Assembly (NCBI GenBank): GCA_015178975.1
Contig: WHVD01000088.1
Span: 124,001 to 188,000, forward strand
Reading direction: 5' to 3'
Source of the DNA: Hysterangium stoloniferum
Taxonomy: Eukaryota > Basidiomycota > Agaricomycetes > Hysterangiales > Hysterangiaceae
Length of the DNA stretch: 64,000 nucleotides
Shown: piece by piece, positions 1-9,441 of the stretch
Numbering within the stretch: the first letter of the stretch is position 1
Layout: each line of letters starts with the position of its first letter
Position numbers and translations under genes: made by a program
Notes under the pieces: model-generated
The model's input: only the letters and a program-made list of their open reading frames with translations
Databases searched by the model: none
What the model was told of the DNA's origin: nothing

Positions 1-2100
1 GCTATTAAATCAGCTGAGACTAATTCATTATTGTACTACTACTCTGCTGAAACAAAAAGCCAAGGCATGTGAGCAAGTAAATAACAGGATTAACCATTCT
101 GGAGTATACATATAGCTCAAGTTGATATGGGAACAGGTACCAAAACACAATATCAAGTGAACATATGCATGTCAAAACATAATCAGGAACAAACTGGGTC
201 ACAGCTTAGTAAGTGTCTAGAGAATATGGGAAGTCCATATGAGGTCCAGGTCAGAAGCCACCCTTATAGCAAGAAAGGGCTATTACTGGGAGGATCTGGG
301 GCCCAGGTCCTAACAACACAATACAATGAGACTAAGATGATAAAACAACAAGAACAATAAACCCCAATGAGAATGGATCTTGGATACTAAGAAGTCAGCT
401 GAGATATATTGATTGGGTATACAGTAACATTATAGCTGAGAATATGGTCAGTATGGTCCTAACAATATTCATTCTCTTAGGTGGTATTTTTTTTTTGCAT
501 TATTATAGCTTTCTCTTTGATTGTGTCGTGTAACAGGTAAAGTTGATATCAATTCCTCAAGCCATCAATTAAACTGTCATGCTACAGTCCATTTTACCAC
601 CCTCAATACAATCTGGGTTCAATCAGTCTACCTTTCATTCTCTAATCTTGCAGATACAATTGCTATGATGCATGTATTCAACATATGAACATTACTGCTT
701 CACCCCCATTGACCTTACTTGCTTTCTAAACTATTGATGTTTGATACATATATGTAGTTAGGATAGCTATTTGTGAATGAACAGTCAATACTCAAGATGT
801 ATATCTTTTCTTAGCTAAATTAGTTTAAGACAATTGTCACTGTGCATGTGCAGTTATTGCATAGCAGCCATGATTTTTATAGATAGTAATGTGCAGTTGC
901 ACAGCATCATTTTATGTATATAAACAGCAGAGCTGAATTATGAAATATAAGCCTTTTGAACCATCTTAAACTACACAGTATCATCCCATTTGCATTCATG
1001 CATCTTATTCACATGTTTCCAGGTTTATGAGATCTTACCTTTCTCAAGTTAGTGAGAATTCTCCTTGTCATTAATGTGACTTACCTTAATTCACTCCCTT
1101 TCCCATATTCTATTCTACCATTAAATACTCACAAATAAAAACCCTAAATTAATAGACTACTGACACACTCAGCCCTTTCTTATATCATAGTTGTTGTCTT
1201 TAAGTCACTGCTAATACTTGAGGATTCTCAACAAAAGCAATACATCACAGGTTGGGGTGGGGGTGGATCAAGTCTATCAAGTGAGAACTGTGCATCCATA
1301 GCCCTAGTTTGTTGTAGCCTAGTGCCTGTTAGATATTATTTTCAGACCTCCTACAAGTGATCTCCATTGTACCTCAGTCTGCTCCTGTCTGAATTTGGAC
1401 AACACAATCTTGTAAAGGTGCAGCACATAAGCTGAAGCCATGTCCTTTCCCAGAATATCTGCAGGTTTCTCCAGAGACCAACCCATAAGCCCCAAGCTTA
1501 ACACTTTCATGATTCCTTTTGCTCTATCTATGATTCTTTATTTCACTTGTGACTTTTTTGCTCCAGTTTAGTTTTTCACCTTGCCCTTTATTAGTACAAA
1601 AGATATATCCTGTATATCACTTCTCTTCAGTTTGAATATTGACTTAGAGTCCCGTTTACAGTACTTCTTCACATACATAGTGTGGGTGGCTTAACTCTGA
1701 ACTCCATAAAGTACAAGATTTACCGAGAACTTTCCAGGTACTAGTCTGAGGACTTTCCAGGAAATACTCTGGGAGCTTTCAGAATATTGCCAGGTACAGG
1801 AAGGACTTGGCTTCACCATATGCTACACCCTTGTACAACTGTTTGTTTGTCCTCCCACCAAGTTGAAAAATACTTAGCACATTTATGGAACTGAGAACAA
1901 GTGTGAGGGTGAATCTGAGGGATCAGAGAACAAGCAGAGGTCAAGGATGTCTGGAAGGATATCAAGCAGGGGATGACAGACAAGGTGAGAAGAATTGCAG
2001 TACAATTTGAGACCACAATAAAACATACTCAGAACCATTTTCCAAAACTAGAATATCATAAAAAAAATTTCAAGTTATTTGTAGTTATTAAAATAACTCA
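1..2100. other. AT-rich stretch, no gene recognised
   Basis: No reading frame of convincing length or composition is visible on either strand. The sequence is AT-rich with scattered T and A runs and no motif I recognise. It resembles the decayed repeat DNA that follows it more than the GC-richer host genes near the right end of the window. Confidence 0.5.
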
Positions 2101-2116
2101 AGTTTGACTTTTATAG

Positions 2117-2452
2117 TTGGGAAATTGGGATTTGGTATACTCATTCCCACATGAAGATGACAGGATCTTGGATTACCTTCATTATCCATCATCTCCAATG
2201 TTTGATACTCTTCTGAAACCTCACCATCCATTGCTTAACAAGCTGGTGAAGATATCAAAACAAGTTAGAAGAGAAGAATGTCCTACTTTGGACTACCTGT
2301 ATACTGTTATGTCAGAGTTGAAGGCTGAATCCACCTACCTCAAAAACCATGTCATATTGTTTTCCGGAAATATCTCTTCAATACACATTGTCATGATACA
2401 TTATTGGCTGCATGCATATGAACCTAGACTCTGGTGCAAGGAACAAGGATAA
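2117..2452 (+). pseudogene. Unidentified 111-codon ORF, possible remnant of a larger gene or element
   Basis: The reading frame opens with MGNWDLVYSFPHEDDRILDY and is rich in His, Leu and Tyr. I do not recognise a domain. It lies directly upstream of a duplicated block (2503-3541). In that block, traces of a reading frame such as the peptide SKAAGSASFQPWGLDAG can be followed but are interrupted by stops. This looks like the 5' part of a decayed gene or transposon ORF. The function is unknown and the coding call is weak. Confidence 0.25.
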
Positions 2453-2502
2453 ATGGATCCAACTAGTACCTGCAGCCCATGTGATGACTCTGCTTCTCCT
2501 GA

Positions 2503-3541
2503 AACAGTCCTACACCCAATTATCCCCTTATAGTCCACCTTTTGAGGATCTTCCCAAACATACACAACTATTTTAAGACCTATTGAAGCACTTGTAGCTT
2601 ATATTGTAGTATAGCCAGGTACCACCATTCCCTGCCATCGATGTTGACCATTGGATTCCTTGAACATGAAATGTTTGAGGCTTCAAAAGCAGCAGGGTCT
2701 GCCAGCTTTCAACCATGGGGATTGGATGCAGGTAAGCATCAGAATAAATGGAGTCTATATCCATTTATTCCCGACTCTTAGAATGAAGGTAATATTCCTG
2801 AACCTGAGGAGACTGAATATCAAGTATTTTACTATCAATTTCAACATATAATATAGATTAATGCTTATACTTTCATGTAGCATGGGCCAGAATTTAGTGA
2901 AGGCAGTGAACCAGACACTCAAGAGCCCCACATTTTTCCTCTAAATAGACCAAAACCCCAACTAGCTCAGAAGTGCAAAGGAGAAGGAATGTGTGAGGAA
3001 GCTTTGTTTGAGAAGCAATCTGAAAGAATACTCAGCAAATGACCCAGGCTCAATTATAAAGAGACTTGGGGTATAAAGTGTTTTAATGCAAATAAAAAGC
3101 TTTTCTGTACACAATATTCATTTTTAAGACATATAACACAAAATAGAACTTCTAAGACATAATATTTGACATTTTCTTGAGCCTTGGCCCCCTGACATAT
3201 GTAGAGCCTCCTTTGCCCCCTTTGCTTAGATCTTAACAATATTCTGAAAAAGTCCTACATCCAATTATCCCCTGATAATATACCTTTTGAGGATCTTCTT
3301 AAAGATACACAACTATTTCAAGACCTACTAAAGCACTTGTAGCATATACAGTATAGCTAGGGACTACCATTCTCTACCATAGATGTTCACAAAGAAGCCA
3401 TTGGATTACTTGAACATGCAATATTTGAAACTTCAAAAGCAGCAGGGTCTGCTGGCCTTCAGTAATGGAGATTGTATCTAGGTAATCATCAGAAGAAATA
3501 GAGGAGTCCATATTTTTTTGTTCCCTGCTCTTGGAATGAAA
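2503..3541. repeat. Two diverged direct copies of a ~290-bp block, ~740 bp apart
   Basis: The block at 2503-2793 (starting near 'cagtcctacacccaattatc') returns at 3243-3541 ('aagtcctacatccaattatc'). They stay alignable throughout, including 'cttcaaaagcagcagggtct' in both. The sequence following each copy ('cttttctgtaca..') is also related, so the true repeat unit is about 740 bp and the second unit ends near 3660. The copies differ by many substitutions and small indels, so the duplication is old. Confidence 0.75.
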
Positions 3542-3570
3542 CCCTAACCCTACCCCTAACCCCTAAACCT
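3539..3570. repeat. Short interstitial telomere-like tract
   Basis: The tract reads as degenerate CCCTAA units: accctaaccctacccctaac followed by ccctaaacc. The complement is TTAGGG-like, the telomeric unit of most filamentous fungi. There are about five imperfect units. It sits exactly where the second copy of the upstream duplicated block ends. It may be a scar of telomere addition or break repair, or simple chance. Confidence 0.5.
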
Positions 3571-3677
3571 TAATATGTTTTCTGTACATAATTTTCATTT
3601 AAGGAGCATATAGCACAATATAAAGCATTTGACATAAAATCTTTTAGAGCCTCTGATCCACAAGTAAAGCTCTTTCA

Positions 3678-3756
3678 GTCGCGGCAGTTCCTTCCTAATT
3701 AGGAAGTGCCGCAACAACTGCAAAAAATTACCCAATTAGGAAGGAACTGCAGCGAC
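3678..3756. repeat. Compact inverted repeat with ~25-bp arms
   Basis: The arm at 3678-3702 begins gtcgcggcagttccttccta. It pairs with the arm at 3732-3756, which ends ggaaggaactgcagcgac, with a few mismatches and a loop of about 29 nt. A smaller palindrome (cttcctaattaggaag) lies over the inner edge of the left arm. Related 'gcggca' words recur at 4040-4075. It could be a tiny foldback element or the remains of a terminal-inverted-repeat transposon. No target-site duplication was identified. Confidence 0.55.
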
Positions 3757-4112
3757 ATACAGGTTTTTCATGTAAACCTAGAACCCACGTCAGTTAAAAG
3801 TTATATTTTGTTATTTGGGACTTTAATAGATTTATTTGAGAATCAATATTACTCAAAGAAGGACTAAAATTAAGGATGTGCCAATTAAGTAGTGCACAAG
3901 ATATATTTCACCGGGAAATTATACACTAGATGTAATATTTGTCATGTTTTGATGCTCTAATATCAAATATAATTGTATTTTTGTAAATTTCCAACACAAA
4001 TTTGATCAAGCATCTACTTGTTTTGAAAAAAAAAACATGTCGCGGCACTAGCGCGGCACTTTCCTATAGCGCGGCAAAAGTGCTAGCTCCGTGCCAAGGG
4101 CATCGCACATGC

Positions 4113-4451
4113 TGTAACAAATAGACTCAGTCGACACGAGGAGGTGATTCGACTCTATTGGTTACCTGTAACAAATAGACTGCGATAAATTTTAGTAAGC
4201 TAACGGAAAACTGAAGATGTAAGAGTAGGGACGTACCTCAGTCGACACGAGGAGGTGATTCGACTGAGGTATAGGACTGTGATTATGGTATCTAAATATG
4301 ATTTCACCTGACGTTCTAGTGGAACGATCTCTTATTTGTTTTATGATACGACGTGGTTTGGTGTGGCCATTTAAGCTTTGACATTGACTTATCTCAAGAT
4401 ATGGTCATCTAAGCTTGACGTAGACTTGGTGCGCGAGAGCCTATTTCAACA
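4113..4451 (-). repeat. Copia-A 3' LTR
   Basis: This 339-bp LTR is the 3' LTR in element orientation. It contains two copies of a 29-bp module (4126-4154 and 4237-4265, beginning ctcagtcgacacgagg). The second copy is framed into a hairpin with a perfect 12-bp stem, tacctcagtcga / tcgactgaggta, at 4234-4271. The first 16 bp of the plus-strand LTR end (tgtaacaaatagact) also recur 54 bp further in. The last codons of the polyprotein run into this LTR. Confidence 0.95.
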
Positions 4452-7400
4452 CTCCCCCTGGCTCGGCGCGCTCTCGCGAAGTCGTAAGGCTACACAGTGT
4501 TTGTCGAAAAGTGCTTTGGACAACGGTTTTGTGAACATATCGGCGAGGTTGTCAGTGGAGGGAATATGGTGTACCACTATATCCCCCTCTTCAACGCGTT
4601 CCCGTATATAGTGGTATCGTATGTCGATATGTTTAACCCGTGTGTTGTGCTTAGTGTTCTTGGTTAAGAGGACTGCCCCCGAATTGTCATTGTACAAAGT
4701 GGCCGGTTTCGGTTGTGGGAATCCGACTTCGTCCATCGCGGCATGCATCCATAGGATTTGCTTCATACCCCGCGTGAGTGCCATATATTCTGACTCTGTT
4801 GTGGACAAAGCGACGGTTGGCTGATATTTTGAGCCCCAAGCGGTAGGTCCTCCTGCCTGGATAAAAACGTATCCTGAGCAGGATCGCCGCGTATCGATAT
4901 CCCCTGCATAATCTGCGTCGACGTATCCAACTGGGGTAAGATTCCTATACAAACCGCCGTAAGTGATACCATAATTGAGCGTTCCCCTAATGTAACGTAG
5001 CACATGAGTCAGTGCATTCCAGTGCACTCTCCCTGGGTTCGATGCGAACTTGCTGAGAGTGGATACGGCATAGGAAAGATCTGGTCGAGTTGCGATTTGT
5101 GCATACATAATAGATCCTAATAACTCGCGGTAGGGCTTATCGGAGATGAAGATACGATCCTCGGCCGTCTGAGGTGCTTGATCCTTAGTCAATGTGATAC
5201 CTGGTGGTAATGGCGTGGTGCGCGGGTTTGACTCCAGCATTCCAAAACGTTCAAGAACGCGCTCCAGGTATGCACTCTGTGATATTCTAATCGTTCCAAG
5301 TTTCCTGTCCCTATCGATCCGTATACCTAGGACTAGGTTTGCATCTCCCAGGTCCTTCGTTTCGTAAGTCCATCCCAGTTCTTCTTTTGCCCGCTTAGCT
5401 TCTTCTTCAGATGATGAGATCCCGGTCGTGTCATCAGTGTAGGTACTCGTTATGGTGGTATTACCGTTCGCGTGCCGGGAACGTACTGATGGGTCAGCCT
5501 TTGATCGGTAGTACCCCAGTTCACCCATTTCTTTGTCTAATGTTCCCCACCAGTTGTTGGCTCCATCCATTGTGCCGTATAGCGTTTTTTCTAGTCTTCC
5601 GATTTTTCCGGTCTCCTTTGCCCCATCGGGTAATTCGATGTACGTCGTAGCTTGGGGAACAGAATTGAGGTATGCTGCAACATAATCGATCTGCCATGCT
5701 TCCATATTGGTGGCTGCAGCTATCGCTAGATTCATTCGTAGTGACTCATATCGGACGACTGAGGCGTATGTTTCGAAGAAATTGACACCAGGAATTTGCG
5801 TAAAACCCTTAGCGACTAGGCGTGCCTTTCGTGCAGTGAGTTCACCATTACCGTTATACTTGTTCGCAAAAGTCCATCGTGTCTTTACCAGCCTAACGTC
5901 TTCGGGAGGGTCCACTACTGTCCAAACTCCATGTTTCCTCATCACGGCAAGTTCCTTGTTTATTGGATCTTCCCATATATCTGGACGTGTCATTGCCTCA
6001 CTATATGTATTAGGGAGCCACATATTTGTCGGGTCAGGCAGTGTTTTGATGTCGGTGTGGTAAGCTCTCGTTCTGTCATCTGCCCATGCCTCTCCAGCTG
6101 ACTTAGCGTCTTGTACAAGTTTTTCTGAGGCAATTGAGTCTTGGAGTGCTTGTGTTGGTACGGGGACACGCAGTGAACGGCGTGGCACAGATTCTGTGAT
6201 GGGTAGTTCTGGAACAGGTAGGGGTGCAACGTTGGTTGGAGCGTGGTCATGTGCTGGTGCTAACCCCCTGGAAAACTCGTCTGGACTCTTACTGACTGGT
6301 CCATCAAGTGTACCGTGGTCAATGTGGGACGTCTCCCGTGGATCAGTCAGTGTTTTGTGAGTGTGACCTTCCTCAAAAATAACGTCATGAGAGCGGAAAA
6401 TGCGGCGGGTTTCTGGGTCATAAATTCGGTAGGCGTCACGTCCAAAATATCCTATGTGAATCCCTTTAATGGAGCGTGGATCCAGTTTACTTAGCCCACC
6501 TCCTGCTTCGACTGGGATCTTCGCATAGGCGGTACATCCGAGTGGTCGTAAGTGAGAGATGTCGGGTTTTCGTCCATGCCACAGCTCAAAGGGGGTCGCA
6601 TCAGGGTGCCTAGAGGTGGGAATGAAGTCCATCGTGTACGCAATTGCCGCTGCGATTTCGCACCATAATGATGGTGGAAGATTGTTCTCATACAGGCAAA
6701 TGCGAACCCTTTCGATAATGGTGCGGTGACACCGTTCAACGACGCCGTTGGACGAAGAAGAATAGGCGGTGGTAGACTCGTGAATAATACCTTGTTCACT
6801 GAGGTATGCAGTCCACAGTGAGTTGATAAATTCAGTGCCTTCATCCGTACGTATGGTGCGCACTTTCATTCCTGTCTGATGCTCAGTTAGTGCCGTGTAA
6901 TTTTTAAAAGCTGACAATGTCGCTTCAGCTTCCTTGGTGGACAAGAAGAAAACTTCGTGGTGATTACTGTACCCGTCGACGCAGGGCATCATGTAACTTC
7001 TTCCACCGGTAGATTGCACTCGTGATGGTCCCCACAGGTCGATATACGTGCGCTCCCCAATCGCTGTCTCCCGCTCGTCATTCATGTAAAATGGGCGACG
7101 GGTGTGTTTCCCCATGATACACCCTTCACACATTCCTGGCCGAGTCGCTAGGGTGGTTATTTCCATCCCGCGGACGATATCACTCTTGGACATACGTTTG
7201 ACTGTGTCGTAGTTGACATGACCGAGGCGCCGGTGCCAGGTGTCGATATCGGTGGGCTGGTCATGGGATTTTGTGGCGAGGGCACTCGCAAGTGTGTCAT
7301 TCGCAGTCGTCAGGTGTGTTGCCATCTCAGGGGGGAATGTGGTATTTGGGAGAGGGCCGGTTGGCGGAAAGATCTCGATTCGATACATTGTCCCCTCTCC

Positions 7401-8711
7401 CTTCCCATACATAAACGGGTGGCCAGTTGGATTGATAAAGGTGACCCCTCCTCCCCCAAAAAATGCGCAGCAACCGTTGTTATCGAGCCTTCCGATGGAC
7501 ACGAGATTATGGGATAGAGTCGGGCAGTGGAGTGCGTCTCTGAAAGAAAGGTTGATAGTGCGTCCATCATACACGCATCGTTTATTGACTGTTCCCTTTC
7601 CAAGTATCGGGAAAGTACTACCACTATTTGCCATCGACCCGTTCTTCCCCGTATATGGCTCATACGATGCAAAATCGTCTATATTCACAAAGAAATGGTC
7701 GCTTGCTGCCGAATCTGCATAGGTGGCGATACTCAACGTTGCCGGTTCCACCTGCGTCATGAGGGCATAGAATTCCCCAGTCCCAGATGTAAAAGGGGTG
7801 GGTGGTACGATTGCCACATTCGCCGTCGGTTTCGGTTGTGCCACATTCACCGGCGGTTTCGGTTGTGCCTCACTTGGCGAATTCTGTTGTTGTGAGCCTT
7901 GGTTTCCACTGGTTGTAACCCCCTTCTTCCTCCACCAATCTGGATACTGACCTTCCATTCCTCCCCCAGACTTGAAGCATTTGTCGATGGTATGCCCCAT
8001 GCGTTTGCAATTCGGATTGGAGCAGATGTCAGTGGATCGGTTGTGTCTGGTTGTCGAGAGGGCTTGTGACGATTGTGGTATTTGTTTCCTGTGCCGAGCA
8101 AGTGTCGTGTCGTATAGGGTAAGATTCGCGATCACTTCCTGTGAGGTTTTCAGTGAGAAAAGGGTCCCAATGACGATATCCCATTCCTTTGGCATTGAGG
8201 CGATCACGATTATGCGGAAGGTTGTGTCGTCCATTTTTCCCCCTTGTGCATTGACTTTTGCCCATCCTTCTCGTAGCCGTGCAAAATGAGCTAGGATATC
8301 TGTGCCGTCAATGTGTTTGATTGTGCGAAGTGCATTGTCGGCGTTTAGCAAACCTATATCAGACATTGTGCTATGGATTTTCTTCAATGCAGACCACGCT
8401 TCATGTGCGGTATCTGTGGGTTGGATGCCGTGACCGACAGGATTTTTGACGTTTAAATCAATCATCGCTTTTGCATAAGCATTGCGTTGCTCCCACTCCT
8501 CGGGTGAAGGGTTCTTGGATCCCCAGTAGTTCGTTGGTGTGTAGACTGTGTTAGTGGCGGTGGGGGAAGGATTCTGTATTGTTCCATCCAAGTACCCTTG
8601 GACACCTCGTGCGCCGGCGGCGGACCAAATGGTGTTGTGCCATGTAAGCCAACTCTGTCCATCAAAACGCTCTTCTGATGGGAGCATGAATAGGGCCGGC
8701 TGTGTGGACAT
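4446..8711 (-). CDS. Copia-A Gag-Pol polyprotein (copia type)
   Basis: One uninterrupted frame encodes capsid, protease, integrase, reverse transcriptase and RNase H in copia order. Counting from an upstream in-frame Met at 8741, the features are: CX4CX4HX4C zinc knuckle at 240-255; protease Asp in DSA at 343; HHCC zinc site H503/H508/C538/C541; integrase D568, D633, E669; RT first Asp in QIDYVAAYL at 1019; and second RT motif YTDD at 1101-1104, a variant of the usual YVDD. RNase H runs to the C-terminus. The Met at 8711 is the likelier start (1421 aa), because reaching the Met at 8741 means reading through a G14/C14 homopolymer. The stop lies 4-6 nt inside the 3' LTR, so the polypurine tract is also coding. 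The frame looks intact and possibly active. Confidence 0.95.
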   Translation of the reverse strand: MSTQPALFMLPSEERFDGQSWLTWHNTIWSAAGARGVQGYLDGTIQNPSPTATNTVYTPTNYWGSKNPSPEEWEQRNAYAKAMIDLNVKNPVGHGIQPTDTAHEAWSALKKIHSTMSDIGLLNADNALRTIKHIDGTDILAHFARLREGWAKVNAQGGKMDDTTFRIIVIASMPKEWDIVIGTLFSLKTSQEVIANLTLYDTTLARHRKQIPQSSQALSTTRHNRSTDICSNPNCKRMGHTIDKCFKSGGGMEGQYPDWWRKKGVTTSGNQGSQQQNSPSEAQPKPPVNVAQPKPTANVAIVPPTPFTSGTGEFYALMTQVEPATLSIATYADSAASDHFFVNIDDFASYEPYTGKNGSMANSGSTFPILGKGTVNKRCVYDGRTINLSFRDALHCPTLSHNLVSIGRLDNNGCCAFFGGGGVTFINPTGHPFMYGKGEGTMYRIEIFPPTGPLPNTTFPPEMATHLTTANDTLASALATKSHDQPTDIDTWHRRLGHVNYDTVKRMSKSDIVRGMEITTLATRPGMCEGCIMGKHTRRPFYMNDERETAIGERTYIDLWGPSRVQSTGGRSYMMPCVDGYSNHHEVFFLSTKEAEATLSAFKNYTALTEHQTGMKVRTIRTDEGTEFINSLWTAYLSEQGIIHESTTAYSSSSNGVVERCHRTIIERVRICLYENNLPPSLWCEIAAAIAYTMDFIPTSRHPDATPFELWHGRKPDISHLRPLGCTAYAKIPVEAGGGLSKLDPRSIKGIHIGYFGRDAYRIYDPETRRIFRSHDVIFEEGHTHKTLTDPRETSHIDHGTLDGPVSKSPDEFSRGLAPAHDHAPTNVAPLPVPELPITESVPRRSLRVPVPTQALQDSIASEKLVQDAKSAGEAWADDRTRAYHTDIKTLPDPTNMWLPNTYSEAMTRPDIWEDPINKELAVMRKHGVWTVVDPPEDVRLVKTRWTFANKYNGNGELTARKARLVAKGFTQIPGVNFFETYASVVRYESLRMNLAIAAATNMEAWQIDYVAAYLNSVPQATTYIELPDGAKETGKIGRLEKTLYGTMDGANNWWGTLDKEMGELGYYRSKADPSVRSRHANGNTTITSTYTDDTTGISSSEEEAKRAKEELGWTYETKDLGDANLVLGIRIDRDRKLGTIRISQSAYLERVLERFGMLESNPRTTPLPPGITLTKDQAPQTAEDRIFISDKPYRELLGSIMYAQIATRPDLSYAVSTLSKFASNPGRVHWNALTHVLRYIRGTLNYGITYGGLYRNLTPVGYVDADYAGDIDTRRSCSGYVFIQAGGPTAWGSKYQPTVALSTTESEYMALTRGMKQILWMHAAMDEVGFPQPKPATLYNDNSGAVLLTKNTKHNTRVKHIDIRYHYIRERVEEGDIVVHHIPSTDNLADMFTKPLSKALFDKHCVALRLRESAPSQGEC
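4452..4461 (-). promoter_or_regulatory. Copia-A polypurine tract
   Basis: On the element strand the sequence CCAGGGGGAG abuts the 3' LTR, as expected for the plus-strand DNA primer. It also encodes Gln-Gly-Glu near the end of the polyprotein. Confidence 0.75.
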
Positions 8712-8723
8712 TTTAAATCGTGT

Positions 8724-8772
8724 GGGGGGGGGGGGGGTCAAGTTCAGGGTTCGGGGTTCGGGGTCAGTCGGG
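8724..8772 (+). other. G14 run and G-quadruplex motif in the copia-A leader region
   Basis: A run of 14 G at 8724-8737 is followed by a motif with four G tracts (3, 4, 4 and 3 G, loops 3, 3 and 6 nt) at 8747-8772. Because the element reads on the minus strand, the G-rich strand is antisense to the RNA. It would therefore appear in minus-strand cDNA, while the RNA leader is C-rich. Confidence 0.6.
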
Positions 8773-8880
8773 TTCAGGTTCAGTAAGTTCTGTTGGTTTC
8801 TGGTGCGATAATGGTTTCTCGATAACGCTGTATAGGTTGGCTTTCAGTTCGAGTTCGGATTGGTTCAGCAACGTGGGTCG

Positions 8881-8892
8881 GGGCCCATAACC
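8881..8892 (-). promoter_or_regulatory. Copia-A primer-binding site (tRNA-iMet internal)
   Basis: The plus strand reads gggcccataacc directly beside the 5' LTR; on the element strand this is GGTTATGGGCCC. It is complementary to the anticodon stem-loop of eukaryotic initiator tRNA-Met (GGGCCCAUAACC), not to its 3' CCA end. This is known from Drosophila copia and yeast Ty5, where an internally cleaved half-tRNA primes minus-strand synthesis. Confidence 0.85.
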
Positions 8893-9231
8893 TGTAACAA
8901 ATAGACTCAGTCGACACGAGGAGGTGATTCGACTCTATTGGTTACCTGTAACAAATAGACTGCGATACATTTTAGTAAGCTAACGGAAAACTGAAGATGT
9001 AAGAGTAGGGACGTACCTCAGTCGACACGAGGAGGTGATTCGACTGAGGTATAGGACTGTGATTATGGTATCTAAATATGATTTCACCTGACGTTCTAGT
9101 GGAACGATCTCTTATTTGTTTTATGATACGACGTGGTTTGGTGTGGCCATTTAAGCTTTGACATTGACTTATCTCAAGATATGGTCATCTAAGCTTGACG
9201 TAGACTTGGTGCGCGAGAGCCTATTTCAACA
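8893..9231 (-). repeat. Copia-A 5' LTR
   Basis: This LTR is identical to the copy at 4113-4451 except for one base seen by eye, and has the same duplicated 29-bp module and 12-bp hairpin. It is the 5' LTR in element orientation and should carry the promoter, though no unambiguous TATA box was assigned. Confidence 0.95.
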
Positions 9232-9441
9232 CATGCGATGCTCCTCCTCTCGTACACCTCCACAATCTTCTGCTACTACGCGCTATGTATTCAAATTTAG
9301 TGTGAATTGAGCAACAATTTAAGTGAGGTATTCGAGATGGACAGAAGGTGGGTGGCTCTGGTTTGAATGTTGTTACATAAAGCACCCGCTTTGGTATTTG
9401 AAAGACTAATATGCCTTTAGTGTTTATGTATTAGTTTTTTT

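Larger units (their letters stand above)
4113..9231 (-). mobile_element. Copia-A: complete Ty1/copia LTR retrotransposon
   Basis: The element is 5119 bp in minus orientation. It is bounded by two 339-bp LTRs that differ at one base I could find (aaattttag against acattttag). The LTR ends are canonical TG...CA. A 5-bp target-site duplication CATGC lies at 4108-4112 and 9232-9236. Reading 5' to 3' on the minus strand the order is LTR, primer-binding site complementary to tRNA-iMet, a G/C-rich leader, one gag-pol ORF in copia order (integrase before RT), polypurine tract, LTR. Everything needed for autonomous movement is visible. The near-identical LTRs imply recent insertion. Confidence 0.97.

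Noticed and set aside
4113..4451. CRISPR-like repeat-spacer pattern from the repeated 29-mer in the copia-A LTR
   Set aside because: There are only two copies per LTR, in a eukaryotic LTR, with no regular spacing or array.
7218..7722. Several open frames of 99-160 codons on the plus strand inside copia-A
   Set aside because: They lie opposite the intact polyprotein and mirror its codon use, with no domains of their own.
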